Of a stretch of DNA of 64,000 nucleotides, positions 33,701-41,348 are shown in pieces. The stretch's first letter is position 1. The number at the start of each line of letters is the position of its first letter. This stretch comes from Niastella vici. Its GTDB lineage: Bacteria > Bacteroidota > Bacteroidia > Chitinophagales > Chitinophagaceae. The stretch is from positions 1 to 64,000 of the forward strand of contig NZ_LVYD01000045.1 of NCBI RefSeq assembly GCF_002077945.1. Direction: 5' to 3'. The translations under genes and the position numbers were made by a program. A model generated the notes under the pieces. It did no database searches. It was given only the letters and a program-made list of their open reading frames with translations, and was not told the DNA's origin.

Positions 33701-34099
33701 GAACTTCCGGTTATTAAAGCGGTGCCATTGCAAATGAACCAGCTTTTTTACAATCTGCTCGGCAATGCTATTAAATTTTCCAGACCGGCTGTAGCGCCTG
33801 TGATCCATATTTCCTGCCGAATGCTCCCGGCCGGCGAAGTGCAAACGTATCCATCTCTCAATAGCACCTCCACTTATTTTGAAATTATTTTTTCTGACAA
33901 TGGTATAGGCATCAATGAAAAATTTATGGAACAGATCTTTCTGATATTCCAGCGATTAAATGCAAGGGACCGTTTTGAAGGAACTGGTATCGGCCTGGCC
34001 TTATGTAAGAAGATAGTATTAAATCATAGAGGAGAAATTTATGTACAATCAAAAGAAGGGGTAGGAACAGAGTTTCATGTTCTTCTTCCCAGGGAATAA
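30728..34099 (+). CDS. CheB-CheR-PAS hybrid with C-terminal histidine kinase
   Basis: 1123 residues from ATG 30728 (an open frame reaches 30587, but MSEFHIKDKN before the CheB fold is the natural start). In order: CheB methylesterase (GVGASAGGLEAF, LVQHLEPSHDS, LSGTGADGTLGLK), CheR methyltransferase (TIRRRIIRRMGL, RIWIAGCSTGEEPYSMAI), a long coiled coil with repeated NEEL units, a PAS region, HisKA with IASHDLQEPLRKI, and HATPase with NLLGNAIKFSRP and DNGIGINEKF. This architecture is widespread in Bacteroidota; it probably controls adaptation or surface behaviour rather than classical chemotaxis. The partner is likely the response regulator 35 bp downstream. Confidence 0.95.
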   Translation: MSEFHIKDKNKEPSDNLFPVVGVGASAGGLEAFKKLMKALPENAGAAYILVQHLEPSHDSMLVEILQKTTLIPVQEITNNVRVEPNRVYVIPSNKLLMANDGRLELSPRGPKGEKNMPIDLFFTSLAEVHQSQAIGVVLSGTGADGTLGLKSIKEHGGFTFAQEPQSAAFSGMPQSAIDAEVVDFILKPEEIPLQLARISEIFRNGLEVEKEEGKSAREEAFRQIIALLRVRKGNDFTYYKQTTIRRRIIRRMGLNKIENITDYLTYFRENIAEQDLLYQDLLIPVTDFFRDPKVFAALYESVFPNILKDKDDANPLRIWIAGCSTGEEPYSMAICLSEYLGDKVADYKIQIFATDISEKSIAKARIGIYSKKELGGLSALRVEKYFTKVNGGYRVNKSIRDMCVFACHNFLKDPPFAKMSLISCRNVLIYMETFLQKRALTTFHYALNENGYLLLGNSETTAPAAELFATYGKSEKIYTRKNVPGKFLHPSSNKTENISRDSVDTVKKEPGRDDFQRSADEVIVQKFSPPGVVVNEEMDIVQFRGITGAWLEPAPGKASLNVLKMVKPGLAFELRNALHKAKTDKKPVVKKGISLVAPEKQQLVTIEVIPLLNTIEPYYLVLFGDTMTNVPGEDLERLTREALNKELAESERNSQLERELAQLREDIRSITEDQEAVNEELQSANEELLSGSEELQSLNEELETSKEEIQSTNEELTTLNQELQDRNDQLNIARLYAESIIATIREPLIVLDKEMKVRTANQSYYKKFKTTEGDTEGQSFYQLGNRLWDIPELRSALENSLLTDGRITDVEIKQRFEDIGERILLLNACRIARKDNGELLVLLAFEDITDTRNRETDLVNFSRELESKVSERTLSLKEANTLLKQSNDSLEQYATIASHDLQEPLRKIRTFSALLSERFRKDIDGEARELIDKIGLAAKRMSELISDVLNISKVLDANVFEQVDLNVILQNVKKDFDMLIAQKKAIITQGELPVIKAVPLQMNQLFYNLLGNAIKFSRPAVAPVIHISCRMLPAGEVQTYPSLNSTSTYFEIIFSDNGIGINEKFMEQIFLIFQRLNARDRFEGTGIGLALCKKIVLNHRGEIYVQSKEGVGTEFHVLLPRE

Positions 34100-34134
34100 A
34101 GGTTCTTTTTTTCACTTATTTCAAATGAAAGACT

Positions 34135-34521
34135 ATGACTATTTTGCTAATTGATGATGATGAAGACGACAGGAAGTTGTTCTTTGAGGCAACCGCAGAA
34201 TACGATGACACGATTAAATATGTTGCTGCAGCTGACGCCCGGGAAGCACTGCTATATTTGAATAATGCAGCCAATGTTTTACCTGATTTTATTTTCCTGG
34301 ATTTGAGAATGCCGGGCCTGAGCGGAGAGCAATGCCTGATAGAAATTAAGAAAGACCCCCGGCTTGCTGCTATTCCGGTGATCATTTACACAACTTCCAG
34401 GGATGAAAAGGAATCTGTAAGGCTAAAAGGGCTGGGAGCAGCACATTTCATGAGCAAACCGGTTTTGCCGGATGATGTGTATTATATGGTTTCGTTTGTG
34501 CTTGGTGAAAAATGGAGTTAG
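34135..34521 (+). CDS. Single-domain response regulator next to CheB/CheR kinase
   Basis: 128 residues, receiver only: LIDDDEDDRKLF acidic cluster, phospho-acceptor in FIFLDLRMPGLSG, switch threonine in IIYTTS and conserved lysine in MSKPVLP. It has the Rcp1-like form often coded after bacterial hybrid kinases. It lies 35 bp after the kinase and is the likely phosphate acceptor. Confidence 0.93.
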   Translation: MTILLIDDDEDDRKLFFEATAEYDDTIKYVAAADAREALLYLNNAANVLPDFIFLDLRMPGLSGEQCLIEIKKDPRLAAIPVIIYTTSRDEKESVRLKGLGAAHFMSKPVLPDDVYYMVSFVLGEKWS

Positions 34522-34620
34522 TTATTGAACATGCTGGCCGGGTGACGGAATAAGCACTTTAGTCAATAAAATCTCATAAGTAATGGTAAGTGATACGTTT
34601 TGAGTATATTTGAAATTTTT

Positions 34621-34977
34621 ATGACAGAAGATCAACACATTTTTAAAAAGATTGAACTGACAGGCGACCGGGTATTACGGTTAGCTGCAGTAGAACTTTG
34701 TAATGAAATTATAGAGAACAGGTACAAAGCCGCTGAAATCATCGATTACCTGGGCAGTAATAAAGTATTTGGGCTTATTGCGAGGATGAAGAAGCTCGAA
34801 GCGCATAAAGACGACCCTGAAGTTAAAGGGAGATCAAGGCAATTAGCAAACGCCTACGAGTATTCAATAGGAAAGCTCTACTACGAAGATAAAATTAAGG
34901 CATTGGCAACAGCAAAAGAAGACCTGGCCCATTTTTACGAAAACCAGGAACAGTATTATGTGAAGAAGGATGCGTGA
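34621..34977 (+). CDS. Hypothetical helical protein, 118 residues
   Basis: Start taken at ATG 34621; the open frame extends upstream to a TTG at 34600. The protein is soluble and almost entirely helical, with many charged residues (LEAHKDDPEVKGRSRQLANAYE). No family recognised. It stands alone between the response regulator and the convergent TIR gene. Confidence 0.65.
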   Translation: MTEDQHIFKKIELTGDRVLRLAAVELCNEIIENRYKAAEIIDYLGSNKVFGLIARMKKLEAHKDDPEVKGRSRQLANAYEYSIGKLYYEDKIKALATAKEDLAHFYENQEQYYVKKDA

Positions 34978-35045
34978 TAGATCAATCGTTGATTCTAAAA
35001 TGCAACCAGGCCTAAAAATAAACCTGCGTACACAAATGGCTTAGA

Positions 35046-35684
35046 TCATGGTACTATTTTGGCGAGGCCTTTTTTATCGTCTTTGAGTGTTACATGACGA
35101 AATATAGACTTATTATTTTCAATCAATGTATCTAGTATTTCATCTGTAAGGTTGGGGTCAATTCTTCTGCGAATTCTTTCAAAACTTGCCGTTTGATAAC
35201 CTCGTTGGTTCAGGTAATTGAGTATGGCTTTTACCTGTGGATCTTCTGTATTCGATGGCATATTTGGAGTTGCGTTTGTTGATACAATAGAACTTGGATC
35301 TATTTCTTCATAAATTTCTTTAATTTGTTCAGTGAGCAAATTCCAGGGAAGTGAATTGGGCACAGTGAAGTCTAAATATTGAATGGATTCTAAACGAGGA
35401 TGCATCTGACATTGACTGATTTTTATTGGAATAATTGTTTTGCCTTTCCCAATTGCATAAGCCCATTCATAAGTTACATAAGGCGATTCAGTCGAATATG
35501 AACTTAGGGCGATTAACACAGCTCCGCTGGTAGAAATGCCATCTTCAATGCCTTGTCTCCAATCGGCGCCGGCTACCAGGCTGCCCTGGTCTCTCCATAA
35601 ATCAATACCTGCCTCTTTAAGTTTGATTTCCATTAGTTCTGCAAAAAAATAATCCTTCGTTGAATAACTTAAAAATACGGTCAT
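35046..35684 (-). CDS. TIR protein with C-terminal winged-helix-like domain
   Basis: 212 residues. The TIR domain occupies about 1-135: TVFLSYSTKDYFFAELMEIKL, IDLWRDQGSLVAGADW, AVLIALSSYST and candidate catalytic E73 in YVTYEWAYAIGKG. After a proline/serine linker (~140-150) the last ~65 residues (VKAILNYLNQRGYQTASFERIRRRI, DEILDTLIENNKSIF) look like a winged helix. It is well outside the main TIR island, with unrelated neighbours. A winged helix on a TIR could bind DNA or a partner protein; the role is unknown. Confidence 0.85.
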   Translation of the reverse strand: MTVFLSYSTKDYFFAELMEIKLKEAGIDLWRDQGSLVAGADWRQGIEDGISTSGAVLIALSSYSTESPYVTYEWAYAIGKGKTIIPIKISQCQMHPRLESIQYLDFTVPNSLPWNLLTEQIKEIYEEIDPSSIVSTNATPNMPSNTEDPQVKAILNYLNQRGYQTASFERIRRRIDPNLTDEILDTLIENNKSIFRHVTLKDDKKGLAKIVP

Positions 35685-36007
35685 GGTAGTTTCGGTATTA
35701 GTTACTGCAAAATGTCAAAACCCAATGCAATTGAACCATACCAAGATTACTAATATATGAGGATAAAAAAACGGGTTTTTTTCACGTTTTTTTACCTGTT
35801 TTGAAACATAAAAGTATTATTAGTTTCTTCTGCCTCCATGGTGCCACTGGTTCAAATATTTTTCAATGTCAGCTTGTTTTAACAGTTGTAGCATTGCATT
35901 TTCACCGCCCCTATACCCCCATTTACCGGCAATCTTCCATTTTTAGCCTAACAACACTGTTCTACAGCGTGAGGTATGTTTAGTTTCGCTTCTATAAATT
36001 CAACACA
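35685..36007. other. 323-bp divergent region
   Basis: Lies between the TIR gene and a SnoaL-like gene. It has A/T runs around 35760-35800 but no gene, clear promoter or repeat that I can support. Confidence 0.4.
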
Positions 36008-36463
36008 ATGACACCAGAAGCGAATAAAGAAGCCATTAAACATGCCTATGATACGATATTTAAAACATTCGAAAACCTTGATTTCAGAGCGGCTGCTAAC
36101 TGCATTACAGCTGACTGCGACTACATCACCTTTAATGGAATGCATTTGCAGGGGCGTGAAGCTTATTTGCAATCGCATGAAGAAATGATGAACAACTTTA
36201 TGTTCAGAGGGGCCAAACTGGAGGGACAACTGCAAAAGATCCGTTTTGTAAACGACACCACTGCTATTGTAATTGCTACCGGCGCCATTCGTTTTCGCTG
36301 GCAGAAGAAAGCGCCTAAAAGCCGTCAATCGATCAATACGGGTGTATGGGTGAAGAACGAAGAGGGCGAATGGCAGCTCACCGCTTTTCATAATTGCCGC
36401 ATTCAGAAAATTCCCTTTATTGGCAGGGTGATGATGATGCTAACTAAAAAGAAGAAAGGATAA
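36008..36463 (+). CDS. SnoaL-like/DUF4440 family protein
   Basis: 151 residues with the NTF2-like cone fold pattern: IKHAYDTIFKTFENLDFRAAANCITADCDYITFNG at the start and TGVWVKNEEGEWQLTAFHNC at the end. Family members include steroid-isomerase-like and uncharacterised enzymes; the substrate is unknown. A strong hairpin follows at 36482-36504. Confidence 0.88.
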   Translation: MTPEANKEAIKHAYDTIFKTFENLDFRAAANCITADCDYITFNGMHLQGREAYLQSHEEMMNNFMFRGAKLEGQLQKIRFVNDTTAIVIATGAIRFRWQKKAPKSRQSINTGVWVKNEEGEWQLTAFHNCRIQKIPFIGRVMMMLTKKKKG

Positions 36464-36481
36464 TATCCAGCACACAAAAAA

Positions 36482-36504
36482 GCCCTCATCGTGTTGATGA
36501 GGGC
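36482..36504. terminator. Terminator between convergent genes
   Basis: Perfect 9-bp stem GCCCTCATC/GATGAGGGC, loop GTGTT. A-rich to the left and T-rich after a short gap to the right, so it can serve both the SnoaL-like gene and the slipin gene. Confidence 0.8.
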
Positions 36505-36512
36505 AGCCGGTT

Positions 36513-37277
36513 TTATTCGGCTTCTTTTTTGTTTTTCACTAATTCACTAAAGCTTTTTGCGGCATTCGAAAATTCAGAGGGTAATAATACGATCGTAGTT
36601 GTATTGTTGTCGATCCCGATTTCTGAAAGCATTTGCATCCTTCTTAATTCAAGTGCGATAGGACTACCTTCCATTTCTTTTGCACCTTGTGTAAGTTTTA
36701 TGGAAGCATCCAGCTCGGCTTCTGCTTTTACTATTCGTGCTCTTTTTTCTCTTATTGCTTCTGCTTCTCTGGCCATTGCCCGTTGCATTCCTTCCGGAAT
36801 TTCCACATCCTTCATTTCAACCATTTCGATCTTTACACCCCAGGGTTCAGTCGTTTGATCTACTATCCTTTGCAAATTGGAATTTATTTGCTCCCGCTCT
36901 CTTAATACTTCGTCTAAACTGTGCTGCCCTATAATATTTCTTAAAGCTGAAACCGAAAATTGATACACAGCTTTGTTATAATCCGCAACTTTAATGATTG
37001 AATCTTTGGGATTTGTAATACTGAACCATAGAACAGCATTTACTTTAATAGTAACGCTATCCTTTGTTATCGTCTCTTGTTGCTCAAGCGCAACTGTTTT
37101 AGTTCTTATGTCTACCTTTTGTTGCCTTTCTATTAATGGTATTAACCAATAAAGTCCCGGGCCTTTTATAGCTTGAAACCGGCCCAGCCTGAAGACAATG
37201 GCCCGTTGATATTCCTGGGCTATTCTTAGCCCGGAAAGGATTAATAAGATGATTAATCCTGTGATTAATAAGATCAT
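36513..37277 (-). CDS. Slipin (SPFH/Band 7, stomatin-like) protein
   Basis: 254 residues: one N-terminal membrane span (ILLITGLIILLILSGLRI), then the SPFH domain with YQRAIVFRLGRFQAIKGPGLYWLIPLIER, KVDIRTKTVALEQQETITKDSVTIKVNAV and the stomatin helix AMAREAEAIREKRARIVKAEAE. It should form oligomeric membrane microdomains. The usual NfeD partner is not next to it. Confidence 0.94.
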   Translation of the reverse strand: MILLITGLIILLILSGLRIAQEYQRAIVFRLGRFQAIKGPGLYWLIPLIERQQKVDIRTKTVALEQQETITKDSVTIKVNAVLWFSITNPKDSIIKVADYNKAVYQFSVSALRNIIGQHSLDEVLREREQINSNLQRIVDQTTEPWGVKIEMVEMKDVEIPEGMQRAMAREAEAIREKRARIVKAEAELDASIKLTQGAKEMEGSPIALELRRMQMLSEIGIDNNTTTIVLLPSEFSNAAKSFSELVKNKKEAE

Positions 37278-37400
37278 TTTATATCGTTTTATTGTTCGCT
37301 TGATATATGTGATCTTATTTGTCGCAGAACTAACGTTAAGATTACAATAAATTTAAAAAAAATGGGGGAGGGGATAACCTACTGAATGACAGCTTATGAT

Positions 37401-38417
37401 TCAATTCTCCTTTTCTGCAAGCCCGGCAACTTCGGCCAGTGCCAGATAAAATGAGCTTTCCTTAAATTCCCTGATGAAATGTTCCTTTGTGGCCTTTTCC
37501 CCGTTTTCAAGATCGGGACGTGGCATCTCAACTGTTTTATTGAACAGGTTTATGGTGGCTGATCCCGAATAATAGGTCAGGGTATCAGTTTTCGCTGTTT
37601 TGCTACCGAAATTGGAAGTCACATAGCTGAAAGAAGGGAAGGTATCAAATGTACATTGTATGGAATTTTCCGCTTTATTTAAATAATCCCTGATCGCGTT
37701 TTTAGAATACAGTTTCTTAATTACCCGCACACTGACTTCGTCATAGCTGTCAAAACTCTCAGGAAGCAACAATTCCAAAACTTTATCGTATTGTTTTAAC
37801 CCTTCATAACAACGGGCATACAGAAAATCATATTTTTCTTTTTGCATGTGATAGCCCGTTCCACAGTTGTAAGTGATTTTGTATTTTTTTACAGCATCTT
37901 CCAGGTATTTATATGCCTTGTTATACTGCTTGTTTAAAATATAGATCCTGGTTAAGTAAATAGCTGCACTGTTTTTATAGCTTGATGTATAGCTTCCATA
38001 ACCGTAAATATTGGTTGTTGTATCGCCCCGAACGTCTGATGAATGATAATACGTGGTTGCATAATGCTTCTCTGTTGACTTAATAATATTCAGAAACATT
38101 TGCTCTGCTTCATGTAGTTTATTGAGCTCCCAAAGCGCACAGGCAAGTTGGTAATATTTATCGTAATTCTTTGAAGTGGGTTGTTGTGTTGCCAGCTGCG
38201 CATACTTTTTATATACTTTTTTGTCATTTGCATTGGGTGACTGATCCAGATAATTAATCGACAGTGAAACGGTTCTCCCTGCCAGAGTTTTCACTGCGTT
38301 AAGAAATGAGGAGTCAATAGTATAGGTAATCAATGTATCCTGACAGTAAGCCCAATGCGCATTGATTAAGATGCAAACAAGAAGAAATATTTTAATATGA
38401 AGCCTGCCGGGATTCAT
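37401..38417 (-). CDS. Secreted TPR-like repeat protein
   Basis: 338 residues with a signal peptide (IFLLVCILINAHWAYC-Q). Several helix pairs resemble tetratricopeptide repeats, for example YYQLACALWELNKLHEAEQMFLNII and RCYEGLKQYDKVLELLLPE. It is probably a periplasmic scaffold protein. Function unknown. Confidence 0.75.
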   Translation of the reverse strand: MNPGRLHIKIFLLVCILINAHWAYCQDTLITYTIDSSFLNAVKTLAGRTVSLSINYLDQSPNANDKKVYKKYAQLATQQPTSKNYDKYYQLACALWELNKLHEAEQMFLNIIKSTEKHYATTYYHSSDVRGDTTTNIYGYGSYTSSYKNSAAIYLTRIYILNKQYNKAYKYLEDAVKKYKITYNCGTGYHMQKEKYDFLYARCYEGLKQYDKVLELLLPESFDSYDEVSVRVIKKLYSKNAIRDYLNKAENSIQCTFDTFPSFSYVTSNFGSKTAKTDTLTYYSGSATINLFNKTVEMPRPDLENGEKATKEHFIREFKESSFYLALAEVAGLAEKEN

Positions 38418-38558
38418 GGGGCTAACTTGTATGTTTCCACTATTTTACGCTTTTTTTTGGCGGAAAACAATATGCTACCTCCCTCACAATACAATCTTGA
38501 TTAAACATTAACGCATTTTCTTAGTCTATAACAAACCCATGATACCAAAACTTATACT

Positions 38559-39677
38559 ATGAAGCTGTATTTTTTACTTACTGCACTTATAGTTATTGCC
38601 TCCTGCCAAAAAAATAATGATACCCCTCCTGTAAACGAAAGCGACAAGCCTGTACGGCTTACTATTGATGGTAAGACTATTAAAACGCCTGATGGCAATG
38701 CCATTGAATTGCGTGGCGTAAACTGGGGTTGGTGGGAAACCGCCCAGCCGCAGGATGCGGCCGAGGCAGTAACCATGGGCGCCAATATTGTCCGCATGCC
38801 CTTTCGATGGTATTTTGGTGGCGATGGAAGCAACATCCGCCAAACTGATGCGCCCGGACATATAAATCCAGACGGCTTAAAGCTGTTAGACCAATACATC
38901 AACTGGTGTACAGATCAAAAAATATGGGTATTACTGTTTGCCGGTTCCGACCAGGGCGCAGGCGATTCCACTGAAAACTACTGGACCAACGCATCGCTGA
39001 AAAAGGAATTTATTGAAACCTGGCAATTCCTGGTACAACGGTATAAAGACAAACCATACATGGCGGCTTATGAATTATTATCTGAACCACATCCCAGAAA
39101 GCCGGCGACATCACAGGATGTAGTGTCTTTTTATGAAGATGTTATTGCGGCCGTTCGTAAATACGATACCATTACTCCTTTGATGATTGGGGCCAACGAT
39201 CATTACGATATCAACGAGCTTGAGGATGCCGTTACAATCAAAGATAAAAAGCTCATCTATACCTTCAATTATTACCTGCCAACCGACTATATAAAACCCG
39301 ATAAACGGGAACAGGCCAATTTGCCCATTGTTTCTTATCCCAGCACCTATACCGACTTTGATGGCAAAACTGTAAATCTTAATAAAGATTATTTAACACA
39401 GATACTGCAGCCGGCGGTGCAGTTCAGGAGCAATCATAATGTACCGGTATTTGTAAACCAGATGGGCGTACGAAGCCGTTGCCCAAACAATACAGACTAT
39501 CTCACCGATGTATGCGATATCTTCTATCAAAACCACATTCCATTTACTTACTGGACCTACCGTACCAATAGTGATGAGTCTGAATACGGCATCTATTGGT
39601 TCAACAAAACAACCAACCAATACGTTTTCAAGCCTGGGCCGGCAGCTGTGCTCACCGCGGCCTTTAAAAGAAAATGA
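38559..39677 (+). CDS. GH5-like lipoprotein with altered catalytic residues
   Basis: 372 residues: lipoprotein signal (LTALIVIASC), then a TIM-barrel of cellulase (GH5) type with LRGVNWGWWE, ANIVRMPFRWYF and a YELLSEPH motif in which E176 stands at the acid/base position (family NEP is SEP). At the nucleophile position, where GH5 enzymes have an E in a (G/N)EFG motif, the sequence is FVNQMGV, with Q301. The H-x-Y motif is also altered (TFNYYLP). The enzyme may be inactive, a binding protein, or belong to a divergent subfamily. It is convergent with a SnoaL-like gene. Confidence 0.82.
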   Translation: MKLYFLLTALIVIASCQKNNDTPPVNESDKPVRLTIDGKTIKTPDGNAIELRGVNWGWWETAQPQDAAEAVTMGANIVRMPFRWYFGGDGSNIRQTDAPGHINPDGLKLLDQYINWCTDQKIWVLLFAGSDQGAGDSTENYWTNASLKKEFIETWQFLVQRYKDKPYMAAYELLSEPHPRKPATSQDVVSFYEDVIAAVRKYDTITPLMIGANDHYDINELEDAVTIKDKKLIYTFNYYLPTDYIKPDKREQANLPIVSYPSTYTDFDGKTVNLNKDYLTQILQPAVQFRSNHNVPVFVNQMGVRSRCPNNTDYLTDVCDIFYQNHIPFTYWTYRTNSDESEYGIYWFNKTTNQYVFKPGPAAVLTAAFKRK

Positions 39678-39693
39678 CCCGTGGAACGGGTCA
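39675..39693. terminator. Hairpin at the end of the GH5-like gene
   Basis: 8-bp stem TGACCCGT/ACGGGTCA with loop GGA; the first three bases are the stop codon. The T-run after it is poor, so termination strength is uncertain. Confidence 0.55.
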
Positions 39694-39701
39694 CTGAAGT
39701 C

Positions 39702-40124
39702 TTATTTGTTTTGCGTTAATTGCTGCCATAATGCACTGTTATCACGAATGCTCCAGTGTTCAATGGCCTGGTCGTCATTCAGGCGAATGATATCTATGGT
39801 GGAAAAGCTAACGCTTTTGTTGGTAGGCTCAATACCCATGTAGGTGCCTTTGTGTGTGCCCTGAAAGGTTTTGTAGGTCATTACCAGATCGTCTTCCGCA
39901 ATCTGCATGTTTATGGTCACATTCAGATCAGGAAACACCTGCCACATGAGTTGCAGGAATTGTAATACGCCGTCCTTACCTGCATTGCCGGCGCCGGCCG
40001 GAACGCTGTGGTTAACGAATTGCGCATGCACAATTTCATCAAAAGCCTGCGCATTTTTGCCCTGAATTACTTCGTAATTGAATCGTTTTACAATTGCTTT
40101 GTTCTTTTCTAAAATAGTATCCAT
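39702..40124 (-). CDS. SnoaL-like polyketide cyclase/ester cyclase family protein
   Basis: 140 residues, NTF2-like fold: IVKRFNYEVIQGKNAQAFDEIVHAQFVNHS, FLQLMWQVFPDLNVTINMQIAEDDLVMTYKTFQGTHKG and ideally placed EHWSIRD at the C-terminus. Typical of the ester cyclase family. It lies next to an AraC regulator on the same strand (58 bp gap), which may control it. Confidence 0.9.
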   Translation of the reverse strand: MDTILEKNKAIVKRFNYEVIQGKNAQAFDEIVHAQFVNHSVPAGAGNAGKDGVLQFLQLMWQVFPDLNVTINMQIAEDDLVMTYKTFQGTHKGTYMGIEPTNKSVSFSTIDIIRLNDDQAIEHWSIRDNSALWQQLTQNK

Positions 40125-40182
40125 ATTTTTTTAGGGCAAAACTATGGTTGGCGCTACTCAATGCTTTGTACATTTACCGGGC

Positions 40183-41067
40183 TCATTTGTACATTTCGCG
40201 GATGGCCTGCCTGAAGACAGCAGGCGTTTGTTCTGTCAGTCTTTTAAAGAAACGGGTGAAGTAGGCCACATCTTCAAACCCCAGGTCGTAAGCGATCTCC
40301 TTAATGGAAAATTCGGTATGTAATAATTTTCTTTTTGCTTCCAGCAAAATGCGCTCATGAATATGTTCAATAGCCGTTTTGCCGCTTTGTTGTTTAACTA
40401 CTTCATTTAAATAGCCGGCCGTCTTATTCAATAAGGGCGCATAATCTGCCACCTGGTGCAATGTTGAAAACTGTTCATTGATCAGTTTTTTGAAATCAGT
40501 TAACAGCTTTCGCTCATTTGTTCCGGCGCTTTTTGAAATTTGTTCAGTATATAAACGGCTGCTGTATATACTCAATACCCGTAAATACGATAGTAACATT
40601 GTGTTCCGCCATTCACTGCCTGTCTGGTATTCGACCCACATTTTTAAAAGCAGGTCTTCAATAAATGAAAAGTCTTGCGGCTGCAATGATAATTCATGGG
40701 CATTAAAAGGGTTTTGAATTACGGGCAGTTGCCGAAGGGTTTTATCGTCGTCGAGGTTCAGGAACTCTTCAGTGAAAGAAAGCAGGATCCCTTCAAGCGG
40801 TTCTGTTTGTTCTTTTACCTGTACCTGCCAGGGTGAGGAAATGTATAAGGTGTTTTTCTTTATCGTATAAGGCGTCGTATCTATCCAATGCCGGCTGCTG
40901 CCATTACGCACCAGCACAAACATGTAATAATCCTTGCGGTGTGGCACCAGGTGATTAACTTTTCGCTTTTGAAATGCCGTGCCATCATTGACGATCATTT
41001 CAATTAAATGATTGCCCTTTGCAAAGCTTTGCTGCAAGGAATATTTAGGGATATTATTTTCTTTCAT
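40183..41067 (-). CDS. AraC-family transcriptional regulator
   Basis: 294 residues from ATG 41067 (a TTG three codons upstream at 41076 would overlap the small gene behind it). An N-terminal cupin-like sensor (HRKDYYMFVLVRNGSSRHWIDTTPYTIKKNTLYISSPWQ) precedes the double HTH (TAIEHIHERILLEAKRKLLHTEFSIKEIAYDLGFEDVAYFTRFFKR). It probably regulates the neighbouring SnoaL-like gene; the ligand is unknown. Confidence 0.92.
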   Translation of the reverse strand: MKENNIPKYSLQQSFAKGNHLIEMIVNDGTAFQKRKVNHLVPHRKDYYMFVLVRNGSSRHWIDTTPYTIKKNTLYISSPWQVQVKEQTEPLEGILLSFTEEFLNLDDDKTLRQLPVIQNPFNAHELSLQPQDFSFIEDLLLKMWVEYQTGSEWRNTMLLSYLRVLSIYSSRLYTEQISKSAGTNERKLLTDFKKLINEQFSTLHQVADYAPLLNKTAGYLNEVVKQQSGKTAIEHIHERILLEAKRKLLHTEFSIKEIAYDLGFEDVAYFTRFFKRLTEQTPAVFRQAIREMYK

Positions 41068-41072
41068 TAAGG

Positions 41073-41222
41073 TCAATGCCTTTTAAAATACTGCACTTCC
41101 TTCTCGTGTTTTTGAGCGGCTGCCAGTGAATCGAAGGTACCTAAATTCCTTCTTTTATTCGTTTTGGGGTCTTTCTTCCGGGAGTACAGGCGGTATTGAC
41201 CTGATTTTAATTTGCGGATCAT
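41073..41222 (-). CDS. Small basic protein, 49 residues
   Basis: Short ORF with start ATG 41222 and stop TGA at 41075-41073. The protein begins MIRKLKSGQYRLYSRKKD and ends AAAQKHEKEVQYFKRH. Such very basic ~50-residue proteins, with the pattern IRKLKSGxYRLYSRKK...RRNLGTF, recur in proteobacterial and Bacteroidota genomes; the function is unknown, perhaps nucleic-acid binding. The stop lies five bases before the ATG of the AraC gene, suggesting joint transcription. The sequence is recognisable enough to count as a real gene despite its size. Confidence 0.8.
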   Translation of the reverse strand: MIRKLKSGQYRLYSRKKDPKTNKRRNLGTFDSLAAAQKHEKEVQYFKRH

Positions 41223-41300
41223 AACTGTAATTTTAGTAATACAGTCAATAATTATACCTGGCTCAAGGTTAATGAGGAAACATTTCTACATAAAACAAAA

Positions 41301-41323
41301 GCTTCAGGTTGGGAACCTGAAGC
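41301..41323 (-). terminator. Terminator after alpha/beta hydrolase gene
   Basis: 10-bp perfect stem GCTTCAGGTT/AACCTGAAGC, loop GGG. On the minus strand it is followed by TTTTGTTTTATG, a good U-tract for the hydrolase transcript. Confidence 0.85.
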
Positions 41324-41348
41324 CTTGTTGTTACATCAACTGCCGGTC

